Below are positions 50,298-58,583 of a DNA stretch of 64,000 nt, piece by piece. Source of the stretch: Microbacterium saperdae (GTDB lineage Bacteria > Actinomycetota > Actinomycetes > Actinomycetales > Microbacteriaceae); the NCBI RefSeq assembly GCF_006716345.1, contig NZ_VFOX01000001.1, positions 2,976,001-3,040,000 on the forward strand. The letters are read 5' to 3'. The stretch's first letter is position 1; each line of letters opens with the position of its first letter. Both the position numbers and the translations under genes were made by a program. A model generated the notes under the pieces. The model ran no database searches. It had not been told where the DNA came from and was given only the letters and a program-made list of their open reading frames with translations.

Positions 50298-51265
50298 GCT
50301 GAAGCCGCCTCGACCACAGAGATCGCCTCAGGGAGAGCAAACGCGAGCTCCCGCATTCCGTCCAGCGTCATGTCCTCGCGCTTGTCGCGATCGATGTGGA
50401 TGGACGGCGCGTCTGATCCGTCAGCCCACGTGAGCGTCCCGCCGTTGTAGGTCGCGCATTTCGTCAGATGCACCGGTCCGAAGTCGCGCTCGAACCAGAT
50501 CTCGACGTCGGCTTCGGGATTGCGCTCGTCGATGGCCTCGACGATAACGCGCTCCGCCCATCCCGGCTTGTGCGCCGCGATCGTGGGGTGCGCGTCCAGC
50601 CATGCGGTCTTCGCCTCCTGCTTGCGGCGCAGCGTCTCGGCGAACGTGACCAGTTCGACCATCGGGGCACCGTCTACCTCCACCTCGCGATGGGGGAAGA
50701 ACTGGCCGAGACTGATGACCAACAGATCCCCGATACGGATAGCCGCGTTCGCCGTGACACGCCACGTCGCCACAAGGCCGGGAGGTGCTGCGCTTAGCGC
50801 GTCATCCCACTCCGCGCCGAGGACGTCGACCTTCCGACCCTCAAGATCGAGTGGAAGTACACGGTGCACCCATGTGTCCTGATCCCACCCGACCGGGTCG
50901 CTTCCCATCCACGCGAGCGGCTTGACCACGACCGCAGGAATCTCCTGGTAGAGCTCGTCGCCGGGCTCGAAATGGAAATACTTGTCATGCGGCAACGCAT
51001 CGATCACCGCCAGCGCCTGAATGACAGCGGTAGAGGAAAACTGCGGGACGACCGTATCCTGGTTCTTGTTCATCATGTGCTCCTGCGATGGGGTGGGTGT
51101 GTTCTCGGCCTCGACAGCGGTTGCCGCCGCTTCGGGGCCTTCTTCTTCGGGAACGGCGCCCTGCGATCGCAACAGCGCTCTCAGCGCGTCCACAGCTGCC
51201 GGCGATTGCTCAAGGTCCACAGTTCCGATGCGGCCCGACTGCAACCGCCATATCTCAACACTCAC
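50294..51265 (-). CDS. Early-region hypothetical protein, 323 aa
   Basis: GTG at 51265 overlaps the stop of the excisionase-like gene (GTGA). N-terminal 65 residues are flexible and acidic, then a structured part: AVIQALAVIDALPHDKYFHF, ATWRVTANAAIRIGDLLVIS, VEIWFERDFGPVHLTK. An internal ATG pair (MMNKNQ) with AGGAG upstream could give a shorter product. Function unknown. Confidence 0.65.
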   Translation of the reverse strand: MSVEIWRLQSGRIGTVDLEQSPAAVDALRALLRSQGAVPEEEGPEAAATAVEAENTPTPSQEHMMNKNQDTVVPQFSSTAVIQALAVIDALPHDKYFHFEPGDELYQEIPAVVVKPLAWMGSDPVGWDQDTWVHRVLPLDLEGRKVDVLGAEWDDALSAAPPGLVATWRVTANAAIRIGDLLVISLGQFFPHREVEVDGAPMVELVTFAETLRRKQEAKTAWLDAHPTIAAHKPGWAERVIVEAIDERNPEADVEIWFERDFGPVHLTKCATYNGGTLTWADGSDAPSIHIDRDKREDMTLDGMRELAFALPEAISVVEAASA

Positions 51266-51474
51266 AATGCGGTCGCTCCCGCCTCGGCGATCCAGGTGAG
51301 CACATCCTCCCGGCGGTAGCGCACAACACCCCCGAGCTTCGTCACCTTGGGCCCTTGACCCTCCGCCGCCCAACGCGCAAGCGTCGGAACAGACGTCTGC
51401 GTGTATGCAGCCACCTGCGGTCTCGTCGCGAGCTCGGGAAGCCAACCCACGCTCGCCTCAGCTACTTTTCTCAC
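51262..51474 (-). CDS. Excisionase/AlpA-like HTH protein
   Basis: 70 aa. LATRPQVAAYTQTSVPTLAR WAAEGQGPKVTKLGGVVRYR and EDVLTWI form the MerR/excisionase wing-HTH. First gene leftward from the repressor-control region; probable Xis or Cro-like control protein. Confidence 0.8.
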   Translation of the reverse strand: MRKVAEASVGWLPELATRPQVAAYTQTSVPTLARWAAEGQGPKVTKLGGVVRYRREDVLTWIAEAGATAL

Positions 51475-51487
51475 TTCAAACCATCCA

Positions 51488-51512
51488 TTTCTAAGCGACT
51501 ATCACTTAGAAA
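51488..51512. promoter_or_regulatory. Repressor operator in the genetic switch
   Basis: TTTCTAAG-N9-CTTAGAAA perfect 8-bp palindrome; CGCTTAG recurs at about 51555 near the repressor start. The region 51475-51583 carries divergent promoters of repressor and early genes. TATCGT lies 8 nt before the repressor ATG, suggesting a leaderless repressor transcript. Confidence 0.6.
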
Positions 51513-51583
51513 GGAACGCTAGCAGCGAATCTCGATCGCAAGCAACTTTTTTCGCTTAGCCGCATCCGCTATCGTAAGATTTC

Positions 51584-52450
51584 ATGAGCGATGACCCGAA
51601 GACCAGCCCCGACCCGTTGCCAGGCGACAGCTGGGAGACGCGACTGACAAAGCAAGTTGCGAGAACTGTTAATCACTACCGCCGCGCCTCAGGACTGACT
51701 ACGAAGGCGTTCGCTCAGCTATGCAACATCGAGTTTCGGGGCAACGGGGACGCGGGGCCGCAAGAGATCAGGCCGACCACCTTGAACAACCTCTTCGCAG
51801 GCAAACGCAAGTCGATCGGACTGGGCGAGATCATGTTGTTCGCCCGCGTCTTGGGAGTCGCGCCGGTTGCTCTGATGACGCCTGTTGGCGTCGAGACGGA
51901 CAGTGAAGCATGGCCGTCCGGTTTGCGCCCATCAGAGGCTGTCTTCGATGCGATTGTCGGTATTGAAAGTTGGGGCAGTTTGTTCGAGGAGGTCGCCGCG
52001 TCCGTTGCCCTCACGGACGGCGGCCAAGAGGCGCTCGATCGCCACTCAGCAGCGTTCGAGCAATCACGCGTAGCTACGATCGACCGATCGCGGCGAATCA
52101 CGGAGTTGCTCTTGCGACACGGGCGATGCAAACAGGATCTGCTGCAGCGAGCTGTGCTGTTTACCGCTCCCCCGGCTTCGCTGAGCGACATCGATATCAA
52201 CGCGCTTACTGCCGCTGTCCGCTCACTTGCCTCCGACCTTCGCTCAACCCGAGAAAAGCTGCGCGCTGAGGGCGTCGAGCTGTCGGCCCTAAGCTCGATG
52301 CTCTCCTGGATCGACGTCGTCGCAGTCTCAGACCTCACGGATGAGGATATTCGTGTTCTCGTGACGCGAGGAGCTGGCGAGGCTGGCGACCGATTCCTGT
52401 TCTTCAACGAAGGCATGAATAATGGCACGCCCACGAACTCCGCTCAGTAG
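51584..52450 (+). CDS. Prophage immunity repressor (XRE family)
   Basis: 288 aa. N-terminal HTH: VNHYRRASGLTTKAFAQLCN, then TTLNNLFAGKRKSIGLGEIM. C-terminal helical region about 110-288 with no S24 peptidase motif, so induction by RecA cleavage is not expected. Divergent from early genes; its 3' end overlaps integrase by 29 bp, linking lysogeny functions. Confidence 0.8.
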   Translation: MSDDPKTSPDPLPGDSWETRLTKQVARTVNHYRRASGLTTKAFAQLCNIEFRGNGDAGPQEIRPTTLNNLFAGKRKSIGLGEIMLFARVLGVAPVALMTPVGVETDSEAWPSGLRPSEAVFDAIVGIESWGSLFEEVAASVALTDGGQEALDRHSAAFEQSRVATIDRSRRITELLLRHGRCKQDLLQRAVLFTAPPASLSDIDINALTAAVRSLASDLRSTREKLRAEGVELSALSSMLSWIDVVAVSDLTDEDIRVLVTRGAGEAGDRFLFFNEGMNNGTPTNSAQ

Positions 52451-53621
52451 TTACGGCCGAATCACGATCGATCCCGTTGCGTACAGTGAGCGCGATGGCC
52501 GCCGACGCATGATCGTCGTCGAGGTGGACGCGGCTCGGAAGCGACAGCATCGTCTCTGGCGTGCCCGCACCCGCTACCGGTTCGACGACGGGAAGCTGCG
52601 CCAAGTCGAGAGGATCGCCGAGAGCGAATCGAAAGCCGAGACCGCACTCAAGATCGCGCTGACGACGATTCAGGCTTCTACGGCTACAGATGTAAAGCGG
52701 GAGACGCGACTCGGCGACCTAGGGGAGCGATTCCTCGCAGCGAAGTCTGGCCGAGCGCCAAGGACCATCGAGACCTACGAGCGCGCAGTGCGCAAGGTCA
52801 TCATCCCGCGTATCGGCGACCTAGCCGTCTCGGAGGCGACGGCGGACCGCCTGCAACGGTTCGTCGATGCAATCGCATCCGAGGTGGGCATCGGTACCGC
52901 GAAGACCGCACGCGCCGTCCTGTCCGGGATGATGGGGCTAGCTGCTCGGGCTGACGCCGTGCGCCACAACCCCGTGCGCGAGCTCGCACCAATCGAACAG
53001 AAGGCAGTGGGCGCTACGCCTATCCCACTCGGCGATCTCGCCGGCATCCTCGAGAAGCTGCGCGGCGACCAACGCGCCCATGACCTCGATCTTGTCGACC
53101 TGGTCGAGTTCGTCGCCGGAACGGGCGTGCGGATCAGCGAGGCGTGCGGGCTCGCGTGGGAAGACGTGGACCTCGGCGCCGGGACCGCGACAATCCGGGC
53201 GAACGCAGTGCGCGCTACCGGCCACGGCGTGATCAGGCAGCTCCACACGAAGACTGACGCCGGCGCGCGTAGGATCCGCCTCCCCGGCGGCGTGCTCGGC
53301 GTCCTCGGCGACCGCCGCGTGCGAGGCGGCCCCAATCCTCACGGGCTCGTATTTCCGACGATCCTCGGCAACCTGCGGGATCCACGGAACACGGCGCGAG
53401 ACTGGGCGCAGGCCCGGACGCGCCTCGGCATCGGCAACTACAGCTTCCACAGCTTCCGCAAGACGGTCGCTACGGCGCTCGATCAGGCTGGCCTCACGGC
53501 TCGCGACATCGCTGAGTTTCTCGGGCATGCCGATCCCTCGCTCACGATGGGCACCTACATGTCGAAGACAGTCGGAGGATCCCGGGCAGCGGACGCTCTC
53601 GACGCCGTTCTCGGCATCTGA
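52422..53621 (+). CDS. Tyrosine integrase of the prophage
   Basis: 399 aa, three-domain phage integrase: arm-binding N-terminus (about 1-85), core-binding helices (about 95-175), and catalytic domain with R237, K277, H343/R346, H369 and Y379. Lies 77 bp from attR with arm-type repeats just after its stop. Overlaps the repressor gene. The natural integrase for the tRNA-Met site. Confidence 0.95.
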   Translation: MARPRTPLSSYGRITIDPVAYSERDGRRRMIVVEVDAARKRQHRLWRARTRYRFDDGKLRQVERIAESESKAETALKIALTTIQASTATDVKRETRLGDLGERFLAAKSGRAPRTIETYERAVRKVIIPRIGDLAVSEATADRLQRFVDAIASEVGIGTAKTARAVLSGMMGLAARADAVRHNPVRELAPIEQKAVGATPIPLGDLAGILEKLRGDQRAHDLDLVDLVEFVAGTGVRISEACGLAWEDVDLGAGTATIRANAVRATGHGVIRQLHTKTDAGARRIRLPGGVLGVLGDRRVRGGPNPHGLVFPTILGNLRDPRNTARDWAQARTRLGIGNYSFHSFRKTVATALDQAGLTARDIAEFLGHADPSLTMGTYMSKTVGGSRAADALDAVLGI

Positions 53622-53623
53622 AT

Positions 53624-53644
53624 CTGCGGAGTATGTGCGGAGTA
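53624..53644. repeat. Probable integrase arm-type sites, attR side
   Basis: TGCGGAGTA occurs at 53625-53633 and 53636-53644, matching the repeats at 13233-13246 inside attL. They begin right after the integrase stop. Confidence 0.5.
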
Positions 53645-53664
53645 GGCTGACCCAGAATGCAGAA

Positions 53665-53686
53665 AGCCCCGGATAAATCCGGGGCT
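53665..53686. terminator. Phage-borne terminator replacing the tRNA terminator
   Basis: AGCCCCGGAT-AA-ATCCGGGGCT with T residues following on the minus strand. It ends integrase transcription and serves the tRNA-Met gene after insertion; the arrangement copies the native terminator at 13138-13161 though loop and flanks differ. Confidence 0.7.
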
Positions 53687-53697
53687 GACCAGGTGTT

Positions 53698-53738
53698 TCT
53701 GTAGCAGGAGCGGGGCTTGAACCCGCGACCTCACGATT
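53698..53738. repeat. attR: 41-bp core within the tRNA-Met gene
   Basis: Identical to 13166-13206 and covers the 3' part of the restored tRNA-Met gene, so insertion leaves the tRNA functional. Confidence 0.95.
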
Positions 53739-53775
53739 ATGAGTCGTGCGCTCTAACCAGCTGAGCTACCCTGCC
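53702..53775 (-). tRNA. tRNA-Met (CAT)
   Basis: 74 nt cloverleaf, acceptor GGCAGGG paired with TCCTGCT (two G-U), anticodon loop ACTCATAATC with CAT, T-loop TTCAAGC, no encoded CCA. No initiator-type mismatch at the acceptor end (1-72 is G-U), and the anticodon stem lacks the three G-C pairs, so elongator; a tRNA-Ile2 with modified CAT is possible. Confidence 0.93.
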
Positions 53776-53809
53776 GCGAGGCATCCGTCCGCGTGAGAAG
53801 AATGCTGCG

Positions 53810-53881
53810 AGCCCCGAGTCAGGATTGAACTGACGACCCCTTCCTTACCATGGAAGTGCTCTGCCACTGAGCTATCGGGGC
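53810..53881 (-). tRNA. tRNA-Thr (GGT)
   Basis: 72 nt. Acceptor GCCCCGA/TCGGGGC, anticodon stem CTTCC/GGAAG with loop ATGGTAA reading GGT, T-loop TTCAATC. Located 34 bp upstream of tRNA-Met on the same strand; likely co-transcribed. Confidence 0.95.
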
Positions 53882-53948
53882 GTGCTGCCCCTCGCGGGGC
53901 AACCGTACGAGAATACCATCACAGTGGCATGCTCATGAAATCGAGCCG

Positions 53949-55148
53949 TCAGTACGAGTACCGACCTGCGTTTTCGCGCAGCCACGGCAGCGGATCGATG
54001 GTCGTTCCGTTGACGATGAGCTCGAAGTGCATGTGGGCGCCGTAGGAGCGTCCGGTGTTGCCGGTCTTGCCGACCACGGTGCCGACCGTGACGGTGTCGC
54101 CGGCCTTGACCTGCAGCGAGCCGTACTGCATGTGCGAGTAGTGGCTCGTGATGACCGATCCGTCGATCACATGATCGATGTACACGGTCACGCCGTAGGC
54201 GCCGCCCTGCTCGGTCGCGATGCGCACCGTGCCGTCGGCGATCGCCTGGACAGGCGCACCGTTGCCCGGCACGAAGTCGATGCCTTCGTGGAGGCGGCCG
54301 CTGCGCATGCCGTAGCCGTAGCTCATGCCCACGCCGACCATGAAGGGCCACTGGATCGCGGCGTCAGGGTCGTTCGTGAAGATCTCGCTGGAGTAGTTGA
54401 TGCCCTGCTCGGCGGCGACATCGATCAGAGAGACCGTGCTGAAGTCGTCGTCACGCGCGAGCGACTCGCTCTGCACGTCGGAGGAGGCGATGAATGCCTG
54501 GATCTCGTCGCCGGACGCGTCACCCTTCGCCGCGGCGGAGCCAGCGACGAGAGAGGTGGAAGCGACCGTGGTGCCCTGCGCCGCGGCGACAGCCTCGGCA
54601 GGGAGCGTCATCGACACGGCAAGGAGCCCGGCGAGGCTCATGACACCGACCGTGGCACCGAGGGCAAGGAACTTGCGGGCGTTGCGCGGACGACGCGGGG
54701 CGATGTGTGCGTCGGAAACGGTGACGCCCTCCGCACCCTCTTCGTCGGAGGCGCTCGGCGCGGATGCCGACTGCACGGCGACCGGTCCGGTCGCGGCACG
54801 GAAAGCACGGGATGCCAGCTCGAACGCGTCGGCATGGGCGTCGGTCTCTGCCGATGCGGCGGGCGCGGCCACGAAGGGGATCGCGGGGGCTGCGACGTTC
54901 TCGGCGAGCAGCTCGGCCGGAGTCGGGATGTCGACGACCTCATCAGCGACGTCTGCCGCCGGCGTGTCAGCGGTCATGCGCGCGCGAACGGCGCGTCGTG
55001 ACAGAGGAGTCTCGGTGGCGCGGGCCACGGCGGAGTCAATGGAGACAGAGTCCGTCGTACCCGCCGCGGGGGCCTCGAAGGCCGCTGTGCGGAGTCGGCT
55101 GGAGCGACGCGTGGGCGCGGCATCAGCCTGGGGATTCTCGAAGGGCAA
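53949..55148 (-). CDS. M23-family peptidoglycan peptidase, membrane anchored
   Basis: 399 aa from a TTG with GAGAGAAT upstream. Long acidic N-terminal region (about 1-155), membrane helix/signal anchor LALGATVGVMSLAGLLAVSM (about 163-182), linker, then LytM domain: GRLHEGIDFVPGNGAPVQAI (HxxxD), YIDHVIDGSVITSHYSHMQY and GAHMHFELIVNGT (HxH). Zinc ligands complete. Likely cell-wall endopeptidase in the envelope. Confidence 0.9.
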   Translation of the reverse strand: MPFENPQADAAPTRRSSRLRTAAFEAPAAGTTDSVSIDSAVARATETPLSRRAVRARMTADTPAADVADEVVDIPTPAELLAENVAAPAIPFVAAPAASAETDAHADAFELASRAFRAATGPVAVQSASAPSASDEEGAEGVTVSDAHIAPRRPRNARKFLALGATVGVMSLAGLLAVSMTLPAEAVAAAQGTTVASTSLVAGSAAAKGDASGDEIQAFIASSDVQSESLARDDDFSTVSLIDVAAEQGINYSSEIFTNDPDAAIQWPFMVGVGMSYGYGMRSGRLHEGIDFVPGNGAPVQAIADGTVRIATEQGGAYGVTVYIDHVIDGSVITSHYSHMQYGSLQVKAGDTVTVGTVVGKTGNTGRSYGAHMHFELIVNGTTIDPLPWLRENAGRYSY

Positions 55149-55268
55149 AGCGATTCTCTCGGGTCGTGCGGGAAGCTCGGGGGCGCTTACTCAGCTCTCA
55201 TCATTCGGGGATGAAAGTAACGATCGCATAAACCCTACCCTGCTCAGGCTGGGAAAGCCATGTGCCGT

Positions 55269-56063
55269 TCACTGTTCATTCTCCATGATCGCCGTCAGCC
55301 GCTGATGGACTTCGGCCCCACCGGCGATCAGCATCGGGCGCGCGGATTCCACATCCGTGCGCGTGACCACTCCGCCCGCCTCCGTCACGAGCAGCGCGCC
55401 CGCAGCGAAGTCCCAGGGCTTGAGGCCACGTTCGAAGTATCCGTCCAGCCGGCCGGCGGCGACATAGGCGAGGTCGAGCGCGGCGGATCCCATCCGACGC
55501 AGATCCCGAGCCATCGGCATCACGCGGCGCACCAGGGCGAGGTCTCCGTCGTGCGTCGAGGGGTCGTATCCGAATCCGGTGGCGAGCAGTGCGCCAGCCG
55601 GCGTCTCCGAGGTCACCTGGAGCCGACGGCCGTCGAGCCAGGCGCCCTCGCCCTGCACCGCGGTGAAGAGTTCGTCGAATACCGGTGCGGACACCGCACC
55701 CGCCAACGCCTCCCATGCGTCCGGGAGCGGGGTTCCCCGCACGGCGGCGATGCTCACGTTGTAGGCGGGGATGCCGTAGGCATAGTTCACGGTGCCGTCG
55801 ATCGGGTCGACGACCCACGTGATCCCGCTCGCGCCCACCTCGGCGTCAGATTCCTCGCCGAGGAAGCCGTCATCTGGGCGCACCGTTCGCAGGCGCTCCC
55901 GGATCAGGTTCTCGACCTCTCGATCCGCATCGGTGACGATATCGGCGAGCGTCGACTTGGTGGCCGCAAGGTGCACCCCTTCCGTCCGGCGCTGCCGGGC
56001 GAGCGCTCCTGCTTCCCTCGCGATCTCTGCGGCAAGCTCTCCGAGCTCGAGTGCGAGACTCAC
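55269..56063 (-). CDS. Inositol monophosphatase family protein
   Basis: 264 aa from GTG 56063 overlapping the upstream stop. FLGEESDAEVGASGITWVVD PIDGTVNY has the metal-binding GEE and DPIDGTxN motifs; LKPWDFAAGALLVTEAGG is the second metal site. Mg-dependent phosphatase for inositol phosphate, histidinol phosphate or PAP; substrate not determinable. Confidence 0.92.
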   Translation of the reverse strand: MSLALELGELAAEIAREAGALARQRRTEGVHLAATKSTLADIVTDADREVENLIRERLRTVRPDDGFLGEESDAEVGASGITWVVDPIDGTVNYAYGIPAYNVSIAAVRGTPLPDAWEALAGAVSAPVFDELFTAVQGEGAWLDGRRLQVTSETPAGALLATGFGYDPSTHDGDLALVRRVMPMARDLRRMGSAALDLAYVAAGRLDGYFERGLKPWDFAAGALLVTEAGGVVTRTDVESARPMLIAGGAEVHQRLTAIMENEQ

Positions 56064-57022
56064 AGCGGGGGAAGCGGCGGCGCGGGCGGTGCCGGCGGAA
56101 ACGCCGTCTGCGGGGCCTGCGGGGCGGGAGGCGACTCCGGCGCCGGGGGCACCGGCGGTGCCGGAACTCCGACGTGTCCGCCGTCGAACGTCGGCGCGAC
56201 CGGTTCCGGCACGACAGGGAATCCGGCGGCAGGTGCACTGGCGATCGCCTGCTGCGCCTGCGGGATCACCGTGGGGTAGCCCGTGTAGTACGCGTTCCAG
56301 TCGGGCGACGCGTCGGGCAGTGCCGGCAGCGGCGTGATGCCATCCGCGTAGGTCGGCCACGACGGTGCCGCCGCGGCGCGTGCGGCGACGCTCGGCTTCT
56401 TCGGCGCGAAGAGCGCGTTGAGCAGCGGGACCAGCGTCGTGCCGACCGCGGCGAGGATCGTCAGAGCGACCACGATCCGCCAGTACAGCTCGCTGTAGTC
56501 GAAGGTCTGCGGGAAGGTCAGGAAGAACACGAGCAGGGCGACCAGCGCCCCGAGGAACACCACGGTCACGATGAAGATGACCCGCGTGAACGTCGTGACG
56601 TGGCGCTGGGCGGCCGGCGTGAAGAGTCGCACGTGCAGAAGCGCGAGCTGCAGGATCCCGACGACCAGGAGCAGCTGGAAGAAGCGCTCCGCGCCGCCGA
56701 AGTAATCGCCGTCCTCCGGGAGCCAGATCTTCACCGCGCCGACGAGCAGCGCGACGATCCACGTCACCATGCTCGTCAGTGCGAGCCAGTCCGGCCGGTT
56801 CGGCGCGAGACCGGCCTCCAGGATCGCGATGCCGGCGAACCCTGCCAGCAGCAGGATCGTCAGGAAGGCCCGGCCGATCAGACCGTCCTGGTCTCCGATC
56901 AGCACCCACACGACGCACACGAGGGCGGCGGCGATCAAGGCGCCGATGGCGATCCAGATGGCACCCCTGATGAGCAGGGATGTGTTCGTCTTTCCGGTGT
57001 TCGCGATCTCCGGCTTCGACAT
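56060..57022 (-). CDS. Polytopic membrane protein with Pro-rich tail
   Basis: 320 aa from ATG 57022 with GAGAGGATC upstream. About six to seven membrane helices (LLIRGAIWIAIGALIAAALV; FFQLLLVVGILQLALLHVRL; VIFIVTVVFLGALVALLVFF) then a cytoplasmic tail rich in Pro and Ala (VPAPPVPPAPESPPAPQAPQ). Coupled to the phosphatase gene. Unknown function. Confidence 0.8.
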   Translation of the reverse strand: MSKPEIANTGKTNTSLLIRGAIWIAIGALIAAALVCVVWVLIGDQDGLIGRAFLTILLLAGFAGIAILEAGLAPNRPDWLALTSMVTWIVALLVGAVKIWLPEDGDYFGGAERFFQLLLVVGILQLALLHVRLFTPAAQRHVTTFTRVIFIVTVVFLGALVALLVFFLTFPQTFDYSELYWRIVVALTILAAVGTTLVPLLNALFAPKKPSVAARAAAAPSWPTYADGITPLPALPDASPDWNAYYTGYPTVIPQAQQAIASAPAAGFPVVPEPVAPTFDGGHVGVPAPPVPPAPESPPAPQAPQTAFPPAPPAPPLPPL

Positions 57023-57138
57023 GGCGATCCTCTCGTAGAGCGGCGGTGCCTTCATCCTGCCACGCTGCCGGACGGATACCGGGGAGATCATCCCCGCGGT
57101 GGACTTCTGTCGACGCGGAGCGATCTGTGCAGGAGGAG

Positions 57139-57936
57139 TCAGCCGGCCTTCTTGGCCGAGGCCGCGGCGAACGCCGTGATGCGGGCCTGTGCGTCGGGGG
57201 TCTGCATCGCAGCGCCGATCGAGCGCGCCTCCTCGCTGAGTTGCTCCGCGAAGGTGCGTTCCGGCTGCGAGCGCACGAGACGCTTGGCCTGTCCGTAGGC
57301 ATCCGCCGCCCCGGCGAGCCAGAATCGGGCGACCTCCTCCCCCCTGGCTCGGACGAGAGCCGCTTCGGACGCTGTGTCCTCCCCTGCCACCGTTTCCGCG
57401 ACCAGACCCCAGTCCTGCGCCTCCTGCGCACTGAGCAGGCGATCCTGCAGCACCAGCTGCAGCGCACGCCGCTGCCCGATCGCGCGCGTGAGCTGCGCCG
57501 ACACCGACAGGTCGGGCGTGAGGCCGATGTTCGCGTACAGACTGCCGAGGCGCGAACGTGCGCCGACCACGGCGTAGTCGCTGGAGAGCAGGATGCCGAG
57601 CCCCCCACCCGCGGTCGTGCCGTGCGCGGCCGCGACGACGGGCACGGACGACTCCGTGAGCGAGCGGATCCCGGCGTTGATGACCTCGGCGAGCGCGGTG
57701 ATCTCCGCTCCGGAGCCCATCGTGGTCGCCATGTCGATCACGTCGCCGCCGGCGCAGAAAGCCGGGCCGGAGGCATCGATCAGGATGGCCTTGACGTCTC
57801 TGCGTGAGGTCGCCTCCGCGGTCGCGTCTCGCCAGGCATGAGCCAGGTCGGCGTTGAACGCATTGAGTCGCGCGGGGCGGTTCAGCGTGAGCCGAGCCAG
57901 CCCTTCGTCGACCGACAGCAGAATGGCATCGCTCAT
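57139..57936 (-). CDS. Enoyl-CoA hydratase/isomerase family protein
   Basis: 265 aa. Crotonase core: GPAFCAGGDVIDMATTMGSG (oxyanion hole), VPVVAAAHGTTAGGGLGILL and YANIGLTPDLSVSAQLTRAI. Of the two catalytic Glu of hydratases, neither is plain (TPDLS replaces the usual PxxG-S), so isomerase-like or other crotonase chemistry is possible. ATG 57936 follows GAAGGAGATGCC. Confidence 0.9.
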   Translation of the reverse strand: MSDAILLSVDEGLARLTLNRPARLNAFNADLAHAWRDATAEATSRRDVKAILIDASGPAFCAGGDVIDMATTMGSGAEITALAEVINAGIRSLTESSVPVVAAAHGTTAGGGLGILLSSDYAVVGARSRLGSLYANIGLTPDLSVSAQLTRAIGQRRALQLVLQDRLLSAQEAQDWGLVAETVAGEDTASEAALVRARGEEVARFWLAGAADAYGQAKRLVRSQPERTFAEQLSEEARSIGAAMQTPDAQARITAFAAASAKKAG

Positions 57937-57980
57937 GGCATCTCCTTCGAGCACGGACGTTGCCTCCAGCGTAACCGCGA

Positions 57981-58475
57981 TCAGTCCTGCGACTCCCAGA
58001 CCCGGGAGACGAACGCCTCCATGCGCCGCCGGGTGCCGTCCAGACGGAAGTCGATCTGACCGGCCGCCCTCACCTCGTTGGGAGCGAGCGGATGCGCCAA
58101 CCGCACGCTCTCGTGGCAGGACAGATCGGCGCAGACATAGGTGCCGACCGAATCGCCGCGCCGGCCGGCATCCCCTGCCCGCCGCGCGGAGAACAGGACG
58201 ACCTGATTGCCCGGCTGCATGGTGTGGCAGATGTTGCACATGCCCGACCGTGCACGCCCTGGGCCCGACGCGTGCAGGACGACGCCCGCGATGCCGCCCT
58301 CGTGCTGGATGAGCACGTAGCCTCGTGCACCCGCCCCCGGATCGCGCCAGGCGAAGAAGTCGAGGTAGTCCCAGTCGACGAGGAGGAAGTCGTGCGGCAT
58401 CTCCATCACACGCAGCTCATCAGGGTCCGCATTGACGAACGAAGCCCGCACTTCGGTCTCGGTGAGCGCTCGCAT
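57981..58475 (-). CDS. FBP-domain protein (treble-clef zinc finger)
   Basis: 164 aa. VLHASGPGRARSGMCNICHT MQP with CxxC, and TYVCADLSCHESVRLAHPLA with the second Cys pair, define the C-terminal FBP (fibronectin-binding-like) zinc finger; N-terminal LLVDWDYLDFFAWRDPGAGA is conserved. In this family the domain resembles an EF-G-binding fold linked to fusidic acid resistance; that role is not proven here. Confidence 0.85.
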   Translation of the reverse strand: MRALTETEVRASFVNADPDELRVMEMPHDFLLVDWDYLDFFAWRDPGAGARGYVLIQHEGGIAGVVLHASGPGRARSGMCNICHTMQPGNQVVLFSARRAGDAGRRGDSVGTYVCADLSCHESVRLAHPLAPNEVRAAGQIDFRLDGTRRRMEAFVSRVWESQD

Positions 58476-58583
58476 CCGACCAGTCTATGAACCCCAGCCA
58501 CCACACGCGCCCGCCCCGCTTGCGGGCGCATCGGCCGGTTACCGGTAAGAATGGGTCCAGGCCCTTCGCGGCCGGAGGAGGCA

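Larger units (their letters stand above)
13166..53738. mobile_element. Siphovirus prophage integrated in tRNA-Met
   Basis: Bounded by perfect 41-bp direct repeats. Holds integrase, repressor, excisionase-like gene, replication-type gene, HNH, both terminase subunits, portal, protease, capsid, tail, tape measure, endolysin and holin-like genes, without visible frameshifts in structural genes. Long tape measure, tail tube and tail chaperones and no sheath gene indicate a non-contractile long-tailed phage. Likely functional, though not proven. Confidence 0.95.

Noticed and set aside
13166..53738. Integration-dependent immunity of the mycobacteriophage BPs type
   Set aside because: There attP lies inside the repressor gene; here the core is beyond the integrase stop, so the repressor is intact in both states.
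55149..55268. Possible c-di-AMP (ydaO-type) riboswitch before the M23 peptidase gene
   Set aside because: The gap is short and I could not recognise the conserved ydaO sequence blocks.
55269..57608. A single 779-codon frame through the phosphatase and membrane protein genes
   Set aside because: Only the last 264 codons match a family; upstream it is antisense or out of frame to a clear membrane protein gene.
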